Source of the DNA: Lachnoclostridium sp. An169
Lineage (GTDB): Bacteria > Bacillota > Clostridia > Lachnospirales > Lachnospiraceae
Assembly: GCF_002160525.1 (NCBI RefSeq)
Contig: NZ_NFKT01000002.1
Coordinates: 243,030 to 307,029 of the forward strand
DNA length: 64,000 bases
Direction of reading: 5' to 3'
The notes beneath the pieces were generated by a model, which saw only the letters and a program-made list of their open reading frames with translations, had not been told where the DNA came from and did no database searches. Below, one piece after another: positions 1-8,687 of this stretch. Numbering within the stretch: position 1 is the first letter of the stretch; each line of letters opens with the position of its first letter. The position numbers were made by a program, and so were the translations under genes.

Positions 1-2
1 CA

Positions 3-2663
3 TTGGGACATCGTTATGCACTGATTGGATCAGATTGTTCGGATGTTCAATTCGGCTATTCCGGCAGTATTGCTATTGGAAAAAATGTAAGCAGCCAGAA
101 TACAATGGAAACTCCATTCGCTGCCTTCCCTGCGCCGGGATACATGCCAACAAGTTTAGTTTCTCCTTCCAGCAGTGCCTGGTCTGTTGAACTGAATAAC
201 GCTGCGGTCACGGTGGAAGATAGTTCTGCAGTCGTAATCACTATCACAAATCTCTCTACCGGAGAAGCTTATCAACGGACAGAAGCTGACGGAACCGCGC
301 AGGTTTCCAACTGGACAATTTCTTTTGTGCAGCCACCTGCTGATGAAAGATATTCCGGAGAATATACGGTAGAAATCACAGGACTGACAGATGCAGTAAC
401 CGGTAAAGCTGCAGTGATCCGCTATACTACAAATTTCATAGACATTACAGAAACTGCTGCGTCATATATTACGGAAGCGGCAGGTGACATTTCCCAGTAC
501 GTTATTTATCAGTCAATGGCAGACAGTCTGGAGAAAGTCGCAGCAATACTTCCAGATGAAATTACAGTTACGTCAGAAATTGGGGGATCAGCAACGATTC
601 CTGTATCCGGGGCATGGACAGTTGATGAATCAAACAACTGCTTCGTTAATTCCGCAGACGCGAATCTGCTGCCTTCGCACATGACAGATAAGAATGGATT
701 GTTAGAAAAGATTATGATACCATATACCATATCTGATGACTGGTATGATTCGTTCAACACTTTATCAATCCGTCCGGATACCGTTTCATTAGGAGATACA
801 GTTACGTTTAGAGTTTACCGGACGCTTGTTTCAACAGATAGCAGTCAGATCTTTAAACTTACCGAAAATGAAGATGGAACATATTCCGCAGTCAAAAAAT
901 TTGACTCTTCCACTTCTTCTGATTTTGATAAGGAACTGTCAGATGAAAACGAGCCTTATCATATTTACAACCATACGGCAGTGGCAGAAGATAATGGTGA
1001 GTATATTTCTGTTTATTTTGATTCTACAGACGTGGATTGGGGTGGCATCAGTTTTTATGTGTCCACAGATACAAAAACTTTGACAGTTGCATGTAATCAC
1101 ATATATGGAGATCCAGTAATAGAAAACAGAAAAGACGCTACATGTACCGAAAACGGTTCTTATGATTCTGTTGTATACTGTACAGCTTGCGGAGAAGAAC
1201 TCAGCCGTACTACCATAACCGTAGATAAAACTGATCATACCACCAGTGAGGCTGTCAGGGAAAATGAAAAAGCAGCGACCTGCACGAAAGCGGGCTCTTA
1301 TGATTCTGTTGTATACTGTAGTGTTTGCGGCAAAGAACTCAGCAGGGAAATGGTAGAGATCCCCATGACAGAACATGAATATATTTCCCATGTTACTGAA
1401 CCGACCTGCACGGAAAAGGGATATACAACTTATACATGCTCGCAGTGTAATGACAGCTATACAGATAACTACACGGATGCTTTGGGTCATGACTATGTAA
1501 TGACTATTACTAAAAATCCTACTGCTGATGAAAGCGGTGAAATGAAATATACATGCTCCCGCTGTAACGATAGCTATACAGAGGTAATTCCAGCTCTCGG
1601 GCATACTTGGGATAAAGGCGTTGTAACAAAAGAAGCTACTTGCACAGAAACTGGTATAAAAACTTACACTTGTACAGATCCGGGCTGTAAGAAAACTTAT
1701 ACTGAAGTCATTGCAGCACTGGGGCATACTGCCGGTGAACCCGTGCGTGAAAATGAAACTGCTGCCACTTGTACAAAAACCGGAGCTTATGATTCCGTTG
1801 TATATTGCACAGTTTGCGGAGAGGAACTGCAACGTACTACTGAAATTATAGATCGAATTGATCATACAGCAAGCGAAGCTGTCAGGGAAAATGAAGAAAC
1901 AGCGACCTGTACGAAAGCGGGTTCTTATGATTCTGTTGTATACTGTAGTGTTTGCGGCAGGGAGCTCAGCAGAGAGACGGTGGAGGTCCCTGTGTTGGAG
2001 CATGAATATAAATCCTCTGTTACTAAACCGACCTGCACGGAAAAAGGATATACAACCTATATCTGTTCGCATTGCGGTGACAGTTATACGGATAACTACA
2101 CGGATGCTTTGGGACATACCTATGTTGACGGGGTGTGCACTCTTTGTGGCACGAAAGAGCCGGTTGAACATGTGCATTCATACGGGGATCCAGTGTTTAC
2201 GTGGAATGAAGACCACAGTGCCGCCAATGCTGCTTTCACTTGTATAGATGGTGATGACAAACAGATCATTGAATGCGTTATAACCAGTGAGATTACTTCC
2301 GAAGGTAATACGGTTTATACTGCTACTGTGGAATTTAATAATGAGACTTATTCTAATACTCAAATTGTTGCTGCTCCGAATACCCCGGAAGTACCAAATG
2401 AGCCGGAAGTACCCGCTGTTCCAGGCGTACCGGAAGTACCTGTGAAACCAGATACACCAACTGATTCAGACAGCTCAAATAAACCTGGTTCAGTAACGGA
2501 TTCCAATAAGCCATCAACGAATGTAACTACTCCAGATAATAGTAATTCTTCTGCTGTTAAGACGGGTGATTCGCAGAATCCTGTGATATGGGGAACTCTG
2601 ATGGTTATGTCTATTGTTGGTCTGGTAATTGTATTATTTAAAAAGAAACGGTATAGTAAGTAA
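3..2663 (+). CDS. CAP-like, Cys-repeat cell-wall surface protein (5' end outside window)
   Basis: The reading frame is open at the window edge, so the signal peptide and N-terminus are missing. The first ~65 residues (GHRYALIG..., FGYSG, PAPGYMPT, WSVELN) resemble the end of a bacterial CAP/SCP domain. A beta-rich region follows to about residue 365. Then come about eight degenerate repeats of 40-60 residues, each with paired CxxC or CxxxC cysteines (forms such as ATCTKAGSYDSVVYC, YTCSQCNDSY), found in clostridial surface proteins. A Pro/Glu/Val- and Asn/Ser-rich wall-spanning stretch leads to a sorting signal: VKTGD in place of LPXTG, a hydrophobic helix and a KKKRYSK tail. I infer sortase anchoring to peptidoglycan and an adhesive or structural role. 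The ligand is unknown. Confidence 0.8.
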   Translation: MGHRYALIGSDCSDVQFGYSGSIAIGKNVSSQNTMETPFAAFPAPGYMPTSLVSPSSSAWSVELNNAAVTVEDSSAVVITITNLSTGEAYQRTEADGTAQVSNWTISFVQPPADERYSGEYTVEITGLTDAVTGKAAVIRYTTNFIDITETAASYITEAAGDISQYVIYQSMADSLEKVAAILPDEITVTSEIGGSATIPVSGAWTVDESNNCFVNSADANLLPSHMTDKNGLLEKIMIPYTISDDWYDSFNTLSIRPDTVSLGDTVTFRVYRTLVSTDSSQIFKLTENEDGTYSAVKKFDSSTSSDFDKELSDENEPYHIYNHTAVAEDNGEYISVYFDSTDVDWGGISFYVSTDTKTLTVACNHIYGDPVIENRKDATCTENGSYDSVVYCTACGEELSRTTITVDKTDHTTSEAVRENEKAATCTKAGSYDSVVYCSVCGKELSREMVEIPMTEHEYISHVTEPTCTEKGYTTYTCSQCNDSYTDNYTDALGHDYVMTITKNPTADESGEMKYTCSRCNDSYTEVIPALGHTWDKGVVTKEATCTETGIKTYTCTDPGCKKTYTEVIAALGHTAGEPVRENETAATCTKTGAYDSVVYCTVCGEELQRTTEIIDRIDHTASEAVRENEETATCTKAGSYDSVVYCSVCGRELSRETVEVPVLEHEYKSSVTKPTCTEKGYTTYICSHCGDSYTDNYTDALGHTYVDGVCTLCGTKEPVEHVHSYGDPVFTWNEDHSAANAAFTCIDGDDKQIIECVITSEITSEGNTVYTATVEFNNETYSNTQIVAAPNTPEVPNEPEVPAVPGVPEVPVKPDTPTDSDSSNKPGSVTDSNKPSTNVTTPDNSNSSAVKTGDSQNPVIWGTLMVMSIVGLVIVLFKKKRYSK

Positions 2664-2694
2664 TAGTTTACTCTGGTCAGATATCAAAAGCAGT

Positions 2695-2721
2695 GGGGGA
2701 TGGATAGTTTTCCCATCCCCC
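2695..2721. terminator. GC-rich hairpin after surface protein gene
   Basis: Arms GGGGGATGG (2695-2703) and CCATCCCCC (2713-2721) form a perfect 9-bp stem with a 9-nt loop, 32 bases after the stop codon. There is no strong T-run on the plus side, so it is a plausible rather than a certain intrinsic terminator. It separates the surface protein from glf. Confidence 0.6.
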
Positions 2722-2778
2722 TGCATAAATGTAAAAAAGTAAAAAAATAATTATTTTTATCAAAAGGAGTCTATAGTC

Positions 2779-3879
2779 ATGAAATACAACTACCTCATCG
2801 TCGGCGCCGGTCTCTTCGGATCGGTCTTCGCCTACGAAGCAAAGAAAAAGGGAAAGACATGCCTTGTCATTGACAAGCGCGACCATATCGCAGGAAATAT
2901 CTACTGCGAGGAAATCGAGGGCATCAACGTACACAAGTACGGTGCTCATATCTTCCACACATCCAATAAAAAAGTGTGGGACTACATCAACCAGTTTGCG
3001 GAATTTAACAATTACATCAACTCCCCGGTTGCTGTTTACAAAGACGAGCTTTATAACCTGCCGTTCAATATGAACACCTTCAGCAAGATGTGGGGAATCC
3101 GCACGCCGCAGGAGGCGAAAGAAATTATTCAGAAGCAGATCGCAGAGCTGAATATCACCGAGCCGAAAAACCTGGAGGAGCAGGCGCTCTCCCTTGCGGG
3201 AACGGATGTATACGAGAAACTGATCAAAGGTTACACAGAGAAACAGTGGGGACGTCCATGTACAGAGCTTCCGTCCTTTATCATCAAGAGGCTTCCATTC
3301 CGGTTCATTTATGACAATAACTATTTTAATGACCGTTATCAGGGGATCCCCATGGGCGGATATACAAAGATTGTCGAAAAAATGCTGGACGGAATCGACG
3401 TAAAGACAAATACCGATTACTTTGAATTCATAAAAGAGAACCCGGATATTGCGGAAAAGACCGTATTTACCGGGATGATTGACGAGTATTTCGGATATAA
3501 ACTGGGAGCCCTCGAGTACCGCTCCGTACGTTTTGAGACAGAGGTTCTCGACACCGATAACTATCAGGGAAATGCGGTTGTAAACTACACGGACCGTGAA
3601 GTTCCGTATACCAGAATTATCGAGCATAAGCATTTCGAGTTTGGCAAGCAGGAAAAAACGGTCATCTCACGTGAATACTCTTCTGAGTGGCACCAGGGAA
3701 TGGAGCCTTATTATCCGGTAAACGATGATAAGAACAATACCCTTTTTGATGAATACCGGAAACTGGCTGATCAGGAGAAAGATGTGATCTTCGGCGGAAG
3801 ACTTGGAAATTATAAGTATTACGACATGGATAAGGTGATCGAAGCAGCTCTTGAAGTATGCGAAAAGGAACTTGTATAA
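2779..3879 (+). CDS. glf: UDP-galactopyranose mutase
   Basis: This flavoenzyme interconverts UDP-galactopyranose and UDP-galactofuranose, the donor for galactofuranose in surface glycans. At 366 residues it has the usual length. The N-terminus carries the FAD-binding GxGxxG (VGAGLFGS, residues ~8-15), followed by the family motif KYGAHIFHT and the conserved EKQWGRP and GGYT segments. The ATG follows AAAAGGAG by 9 bases. A sugar nucleotidyltransferase starts 33 bases downstream, so the two are probably co-transcribed. The enzyme is cytoplasmic. I see no damage to motifs. Confidence 0.95.
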   Translation: MKYNYLIVGAGLFGSVFAYEAKKKGKTCLVIDKRDHIAGNIYCEEIEGINVHKYGAHIFHTSNKKVWDYINQFAEFNNYINSPVAVYKDELYNLPFNMNTFSKMWGIRTPQEAKEIIQKQIAELNITEPKNLEEQALSLAGTDVYEKLIKGYTEKQWGRPCTELPSFIIKRLPFRFIYDNNYFNDRYQGIPMGGYTKIVEKMLDGIDVKTNTDYFEFIKENPDIAEKTVFTGMIDEYFGYKLGALEYRSVRFETEVLDTDNYQGNAVVNYTDREVPYTRIIEHKHFEFGKQEKTVISREYSSEWHQGMEPYYPVNDDKNNTLFDEYRKLADQEKDVIFGGRLGNYKYYDMDKVIEAALEVCEKELV

Positions 3880-3912
3880 AAAAATCCAGAACTTCCAGGG
3901 AGGAAACATAAA

Positions 3913-4839
3913 ATGAAAACATCACTTGTGATCATGGCCGCCGGAATCGGCTCCCGCTTCGGGGGCGGCATCAAACAGCTCGAGCCGGTCGGCCCAAACG
4001 GCGAGATCATCATGGATTATTCCATCCATGACGCCATTGAAGCAGGATTTGATAAAATTATCTTTATCATCCGCCGCGACATCGAAAAGGATTTCCGTGA
4101 AGTGATCGGAGACCGGATCGAAGCTGTGTGCAGGTCGAAAAATATTGAAGTATGCTATGCATTCCAGGATCTGCACGATATTCCGGATGGTTTCAGCGTA
4201 CCGGAAGACAGGACAAAACCATGGGGAACCGGTCAGGCAGTCCTTGTCTGCCGCGGCCTGATCAAAGAGCCGTTTATCGTGATCAATGCAGACGATTATT
4301 ATGGGAAGGAAGCTTTTGTAAAGATCCATGACTTCCTGCAGGGCTATACACCGGAACAGCCAAATGCTTTTTGCATGGCAGGATTTATCCTCAAAAATAC
4401 GCTCAGTGAAAACGGAGGCGTCACAAGAGGCATCTGCCAGTTAGACGAGAACGGTTATCTGACCGGAGTACATGAAACTTCCAATATCGTAAAGACTGCC
4501 AGCGGTGCAGCTGTCGATGAAAACGGAGTCCTTTCTCCGGTTGATGCAACATCCTACGTCTCCATGAACATGTGGGGACTGACGCCGGAGTTTGTGGGAA
4601 TGCTCAAAGAAGGTTTTGCTGAATTCTTTAAGAATTTGAACGGCAACGAAGCCAAAGCCGAGTACCTTCTGCCAATCTATATCGATGAACTGCTGAAAGC
4701 GGGGAAAGTATCCGTGAAAGTTCTCGGCACAAACGATAAATGGTTTGGCGTGACGTATAAGGAGGATAAGCCCGTAGTGGTTGAATCCTTCCGGAAACTG
4801 ATAGAGGATGGAGTTTATAAAAAGGAATTGTTTTCCTGA
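3913..4839 (+). CDS. Sugar nucleotidyltransferase family protein, copy A
   Basis: The 308-residue protein begins with the nucleotidyltransferase signature (MAAGIGSRFGGGIKQLEPVG) and has NADDYYG, where an Asp would bind the catalytic metal. These are family traits of enzymes that activate sugar-1-phosphates with an NTP. The substrate cannot be told from sequence. It follows glf closely with its own GGGAGG site, which suggests a polysaccharide precursor role. A second, inverted copy lies at 12010-12939. By my hand alignment the proteins differ at about 34 positions (about 89% identical), so this is an old duplication or two acquisitions. Confidence 0.85.
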   Translation: MKTSLVIMAAGIGSRFGGGIKQLEPVGPNGEIIMDYSIHDAIEAGFDKIIFIIRRDIEKDFREVIGDRIEAVCRSKNIEVCYAFQDLHDIPDGFSVPEDRTKPWGTGQAVLVCRGLIKEPFIVINADDYYGKEAFVKIHDFLQGYTPEQPNAFCMAGFILKNTLSENGGVTRGICQLDENGYLTGVHETSNIVKTASGAAVDENGVLSPVDATSYVSMNMWGLTPEFVGMLKEGFAEFFKNLNGNEAKAEYLLPIYIDELLKAGKVSVKVLGTNDKWFGVTYKEDKPVVVESFRKLIEDGVYKKELFS

Positions 4840-5032
4840 ATCACTTCCGGCCTCTTAGAGCGGATATCTTTTCAAGATGATTCTGTTAATTAGAACCTGC
4901 CCCCTGTGGATGGATGGAGCCGGTCAGTGATTTTATTTTACTGCCGCGCCCCGTCTCCAGGGGACTTTTATCTTTTTTCTGGTCCTATGTCAAGAAAAAG
5001 TACAAATTAAACATGCCTTTTTTAAGGTTGGC

Positions 5033-5344
5033 TTACCCTGCCAAAGCTTCTGCTTTTTCTTCTAACGCTGCATAATACGCCTCCTCATATTGATCAGGCG
5101 AAAGATATCCACAATGACTGTGGCTCCGCACTGTATTATAAAACGTTTCGATATATTCAAATACCAACTTATATGCATGCCGGTAGTTAAAAATTTTAAA
5201 ACGGTTAATCCACTCCCGCTTCAGTAACGCGTGGAAGGATTCGATACATGCGTTATCCCATGGATATGCTTTCTTTGAATAACTGTTTACCATCCCATCT
5301 GTTGCCTGACGGAACGCATCTGATACATACTGGCAGCCTCTGTC
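5033..5344 (-). pseudogene. IS3 transposase orfB, 3' portion (severed)
   Basis: This is the C-terminal part of the DDE integrase. Reading from the junction, the frame gives (D)RGCQYVSDAFRQATDG, then NSYSKKAYPWDNACIESFHA with the last catalytic Glu (E of IESF), then the family ending YNTVRSHSHCGYLSP. Its upstream part lies at 8773-9387. The break falls right after the second catalytic Asp (HTD|RG). The fragment has no start codon at the correct place and should be inactive. Confidence 0.9.
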
Positions 5345-5375
5345 CGTATTATACCGAATTCGGTATAATACGGAC
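5342..5375. repeat. 34-bp perfect palindrome at RIT left boundary
   Basis: The first half, GTCCGTATTATACCGAA, is followed without spacer by its exact reverse complement. The palindrome starts with the target-derived core GTCCGTA and ends with the inverted core TACGGAC that opens the left terminal repeat. It contains an EcoRI-like centre GAATTC. It probably represents the former circle junction of the RIT element. Confidence 0.85.
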
Positions 5376-5460
5376 TATGCCGAAGAAAATACTATGCCGA
5401 AGTTTAGCATTAAGCCTTATACTAAGCCGATGTTTCAAATTTTTTCGGCATAGTATTTTA
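5369..5460. repeat. RIT left terminal inverted repeat
   Basis: The outer 34 bases (5369-5402) match the complement of 8746-8779 with one mismatch. They contain two direct copies of ACTATGCCGAAG, 17 bp apart. The inner end (5444-5460, TTCGGCATAGTATTTTA) is an inverted copy of the motif and exactly matches the complement of 8688-8704. The middle is diverged. Several motif copies per end suggest multiple recombinase-binding sites. Confidence 0.85.
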
Positions 5461-5465
5461 TATAA

Positions 5466-5507
5466 TTGAAGTACCTATTTTTATTATAAGACAAGGAGGT
5501 ACTTCAA
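5466..5507 (+). promoter_or_regulatory. Hairpin that can mask the ritA ribosome-binding site
   Basis: TTGAAGTACCT (5466-5476) and AGGTACTTCAA (5497-5507) pair over 11 bp with a 20-nt loop. The right arm includes the AGGT of the AAGGAGGT Shine-Dalgarno (5493-5500), and ritA starts at 5509. Folding would hide the ribosome-binding site, a known strategy of transposons to limit expression from read-through transcripts. That this happens here is inferred. Confidence 0.65.
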
Positions 5508-5508
5508 G

Positions 5509-6708
5509 ATGAAAATCGAAACAATCTGTAATTCATTGTTAGAAACTCTCATTCAAGCCGGTTATAATGAGAACACAATTTTCAACTACAGAGGTATCAT
5601 CCGCAGGTTTAAAGCTTTTTGCAAAGAAAAAGAAGCCTTCGAGTATACCCCAGAACTCGGGCAATCCTATGCGGATGACGTAATCAGCAAAAAAACAGGG
5701 AAGTTCAGCAAACAGCGTTATTTCTCACAGGGAAGGTTTGCAAGATTGTTGACGTCCTATTACTACACTGGCTCTTTCGACCTTTCTGTGATGAAACGCG
5801 GAAGGAAAGAGCCAGAAAATAAAAACCTGAACAAACTGTATTATGAGTATGGTTCTTATTTGAGAAAAAAGTATTCCAACGAGAATACGGTAAGGTTCTA
5901 TGATTATGAAGTCTTCTGTTTTTTTCAGTATCTGGATTTCATCCAGATATACGAACTGAGGGAAATCTCGGCTGCCACTATCGTGGATTATCTCAGAACG
6001 ATGAAACAGAGCAGGCAGCGCGCAGTCCTCTGTGGGCTCAGGCTCTATTTTACTTTCATAGGACGTACAGATCTTTTTGCGGTCATCGATGGTATGCACG
6101 CTTACAGGCCCAAAAAAATCATTCCTGTGTTGACTGATGACGAGAAAGACAGACTTCGTGATACGATCGAATCCGGAGTTATCAGCAACAGAGACGCAGC
6201 TATCGTTCCTCTTGGGCTTTCGACAGGTATAAGGGCGATAGACTTGATAAACTTGCGACTTTCAAACATTGACTGGAACCTCGAAACAATCTCATTTAAG
6301 CAATCAAAGACAGGTAATCTTGTAAATATCCCCCTTACATTGGCAGTAGGAAATGCCATTGCAAGATACCTTTACGAAGAGAGACCGAAGGTCGACAATG
6401 ATTACCTTTTCGTAAGGGCTTTGGCACCCTTTGATCCTTTGGCAGGCCATACATCTTGTTATGCCATTGTCAAAAATGCCTTTAAGAAGGCGGATATCAG
6501 CAAAGATGCTCGTATCTTCGGTATGCATATGCTCCGCCATAATGCTGCATCGACGATGGTAAAAAATGAAGTCCCAATATCAACGATTTCTGCCATCCTC
6601 GGCCATGCCAGCACAGATACAACCGATGTCTATATAACAACCGATGCGGTCAGACTCAGAGAATGCGTCCTCCCCATGACGGGCATTTCTAAGGAGGTGA
6701 ACGCATGA
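5509..6708 (+). CDS. ritA: RIT tyrosine recombinase, first of three
   Basis: A 399-residue site-specific recombinase with an N-terminal SAM-like DNA-binding region and a C-terminal catalytic domain. Expected active-site residues are visible: Arg in LSTGIRAIDL, Lys in FKQSKTGNLV, the box HMLRHNA, His in ILGHAST and the nucleophile Tyr in TDVYITTD. It should cut and join DNA at the element ends together with the next two proteins. The ATG at 5509 follows AAGGAGGT by 8 bases, but that site lies in a hairpin. The stop overlaps the next start by 4 bases (ATGA), suggesting translational coupling. Confidence 0.9.
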   Translation: MKIETICNSLLETLIQAGYNENTIFNYRGIIRRFKAFCKEKEAFEYTPELGQSYADDVISKKTGKFSKQRYFSQGRFARLLTSYYYTGSFDLSVMKRGRKEPENKNLNKLYYEYGSYLRKKYSNENTVRFYDYEVFCFFQYLDFIQIYELREISAATIVDYLRTMKQSRQRAVLCGLRLYFTFIGRTDLFAVIDGMHAYRPKKIIPVLTDDEKDRLRDTIESGVISNRDAAIVPLGLSTGIRAIDLINLRLSNIDWNLETISFKQSKTGNLVNIPLTLAVGNAIARYLYEERPKVDNDYLFVRALAPFDPLAGHTSCYAIVKNAFKKADISKDARIFGMHMLRHNAASTMVKNEVPISTISAILGHASTDTTDVYITTDAVRLRECVLPMTGISKEVNA

Positions 6709-7670
6709 GGAGATTTGTCAGTAAACTTGCGTACAAACTCAATGATTTCATAGCCTACAAGAATGCACTCGGGATTAAATATGACACCAGCCGCGTCTAT
6801 CTGCTGGAACTTGATCAGTATAATCTCGAACATGGAAACTATGATTTACTTACAAAGGGGTTGGCTGAAGGCTGGGCTCTTTGGCACGCCGGAAAATCGG
6901 AATCCCAGGACAGGAGCTGGATACCACCCATCAGGGAATTTGGCCGTTATCTGCGCAGTATCGGAGAAAGTGATGCCTACGTCCTAGATGACAGATTTTC
7001 CATTCAGCATTATCATGCGGAGGTATATCTCATAACTGATGAAGAAATCCAAGCTTTCTTCAAAGCCTGTGATTCTTATGTTCTGCGCACAAAGCTTTTG
7101 GGAAGACCATACGTGTTTCCTGCATTGTACAGGTTCCTCTATTGTTGTGGTGTACGCTGCGGCGAAGCCAGAAAGCTTAAATGCTGCGATATCCACCTGG
7201 ACGATGGGTTTGTTGATATACTCAATACCAAATCTTACAGGGACCGCAGACTTTATCTTTCAGAGGAACTCATCACTTATCTCAGGAAGTATGACGGCGC
7301 AATCTCAAAGTGCTTTCCCCAAAGAGAATATTTCTTTCCTGGAGGCCATGGAGGCATCTGCTCGCCCAGCGCATTATCATCGAACTTCCGTAACATATGG
7401 CTCTCAGCCGGGTTGAAACGTGATGGAAAGGTAAAACCGAGAGCTTATGATTTCCGGCATCACTTTGCCTGCGCCAATATCATGCGTTGGTCTGAAGAGG
7501 GGAAAGATGTCCATGCAATGCTCCTGTATCTTATGAGATATATGGGGCATGCTTCGCTGGAGAGTACCTATTATTACATTCACCTCATCCCCGATTACTT
7601 TCCACAGTATTCTGCACTGTCAGCGTCTACGGAAGCCATGATACCGGAGGTGGAAGACGATGAAGTATAA
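6705..7670 (+). CDS. ritB: RIT tyrosine recombinase, second of three
   Basis: A 321-residue tyrosine recombinase with Arg in CCGVRCGEARK, a basic beta-hairpin (TKSYRDRRLYL), the box AYDFRHHF, His in YMGHASLES and Tyr in TYYYIHL. The usual first His of the HxxR box is Tyr here; the second Arg and following His are kept. The start overlaps the first gene by 4 bases, preceded by AAGGAGG. In RIT elements all three proteins are thought to act together. The separate role of each is not settled. Confidence 0.88.
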   Translation: MRRFVSKLAYKLNDFIAYKNALGIKYDTSRVYLLELDQYNLEHGNYDLLTKGLAEGWALWHAGKSESQDRSWIPPIREFGRYLRSIGESDAYVLDDRFSIQHYHAEVYLITDEEIQAFFKACDSYVLRTKLLGRPYVFPALYRFLYCCGVRCGEARKLKCCDIHLDDGFVDILNTKSYRDRRLYLSEELITYLRKYDGAISKCFPQREYFFPGGHGGICSPSALSSNFRNIWLSAGLKRDGKVKPRAYDFRHHFACANIMRWSEEGKDVHAMLLYLMRYMGHASLESTYYYIHLIPDYFPQYSALSASTEAMIPEVEDDEV

Positions 7671-8685
7671 GAGGAAAAAGGATAAGGATTTCTGGGTGCT
7701 TGCCCGTGCATACCTTCACGATTATATGCCAGCAGTTCGTAACCTCTCAGATAAGTCCGTTGATGCTTACAAACAATCATTAAAGACCTACCTGGCTTTT
7801 CTGGAAGAAGTGAAGTCACTGACAGAGGATCAAGTTACATTTGATGCCTTTGTAAGAGACAACATACAAGAGTATATCACCTGGCTAAAAGGAAAGGATT
7901 TCGCGCCGAAGACCATAAACCTGAGGCTGACTGCCATACGGTCATTTCTTAAATATTGTTCTGAAGAAGATTTTGAACTCAGGGGCGTATATACTAATGC
8001 CTGTTCCGTGCGGAAACTAAAAGAAGAGAAAAGACCTGTAGAATATCTGACACCACAAGCTACTTCTGCGATCCTGGCAGCCTATGATTCCAAGACAGGC
8101 AAGCACAGAAGAAACCGCATGATGTTGATCCTCTTGTATGACAGTGGAGCGAGAGTACAGGAACTCAGTGATCTCAATGTGAGTTCTCTTCATATGGATG
8201 CTCCACCCCCTTATATCACACTGGTTGGCAAAGGACGTAAATGCCGTAATGTGCCACTTATGGCGAAGACTGTGAAACATCTGGAAATCTATCTTCAGGA
8301 ATTTCATCCTGCTGGGAACGAAGCACCTTTGTTCTATAGTCTTAGGGATGGGAAGCCCCACAAGCTTTCAACAGACAGTATCAGTCTTGCGTTAAAGAAA
8401 GCTGCCGATATAGCCAGGGAAACCTGCGGGAATGTACCTGATAATGTTTACTGCCACCTTATGAGGAAAACAAGGGCAATGGATCTCTATAAAAACGGCG
8501 TCCCACTTCCTTTTATTATGCAGCTGCTCGGTCATGAAAGTATGTCTACAACATCAGGGTTTTATGCCTTTGCTACGCTTGAGATGATGAGTGAAGCGAT
8601 AAACAAGACTGCTCCCAAGATAGGCAATGATGAAAAGCTTTGGAAGAAAGAAGCTATCCGGAAAGCCATATATTCTCTTGACTGA
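7660..8685 (+). CDS. ritC: RIT tyrosine recombinase, third of three
   Basis: A 341-residue XerC/D-like recombinase. It has an N-terminal core-binding domain (DYMPAVRNLSDKSVDAYKQS), then the catalytic domain with Arg in SGARVQELSDL, Lys in VGKGRKCRNV, HLMRKT, His in LLGHESM and Tyr in SGFYAFA. In the HxxRH box the last His is Lys. It overlaps the second gene by 11 bases and has a GGAGGTGG site inside it. The stop is at 8685, three bases before the right terminal repeat. Confidence 0.88.
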   Translation: MKYKRKKDKDFWVLARAYLHDYMPAVRNLSDKSVDAYKQSLKTYLAFLEEVKSLTEDQVTFDAFVRDNIQEYITWLKGKDFAPKTINLRLTAIRSFLKYCSEEDFELRGVYTNACSVRKLKEEKRPVEYLTPQATSAILAAYDSKTGKHRRNRMMLILLYDSGARVQELSDLNVSSLHMDAPPPYITLVGKGRKCRNVPLMAKTVKHLEIYLQEFHPAGNEAPLFYSLRDGKPHKLSTDSISLALKKAADIARETCGNVPDNVYCHLMRKTRAMDLYKNGVPLPFIMQLLGHESMSTTSGFYAFATLEMMSEAINKTAPKIGNDEKLWKKEAIRKAIYSLD

Positions 8686-8687
8686 CC

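Noticed and set aside
939..2177. 412-codon open frame on the minus strand
   Set aside because: It lies opposite the Cys-repeat region of the surface protein and its sequence is a mirror of those repeats. No ribosome-binding site and no family resemblance.
4840..4987. Terminator with CCCC/GGGG stem near 4950
   Set aside because: CCCC GTCTCCA GGGG followed by ACTTTTATC is too short a stem to call with confidence.
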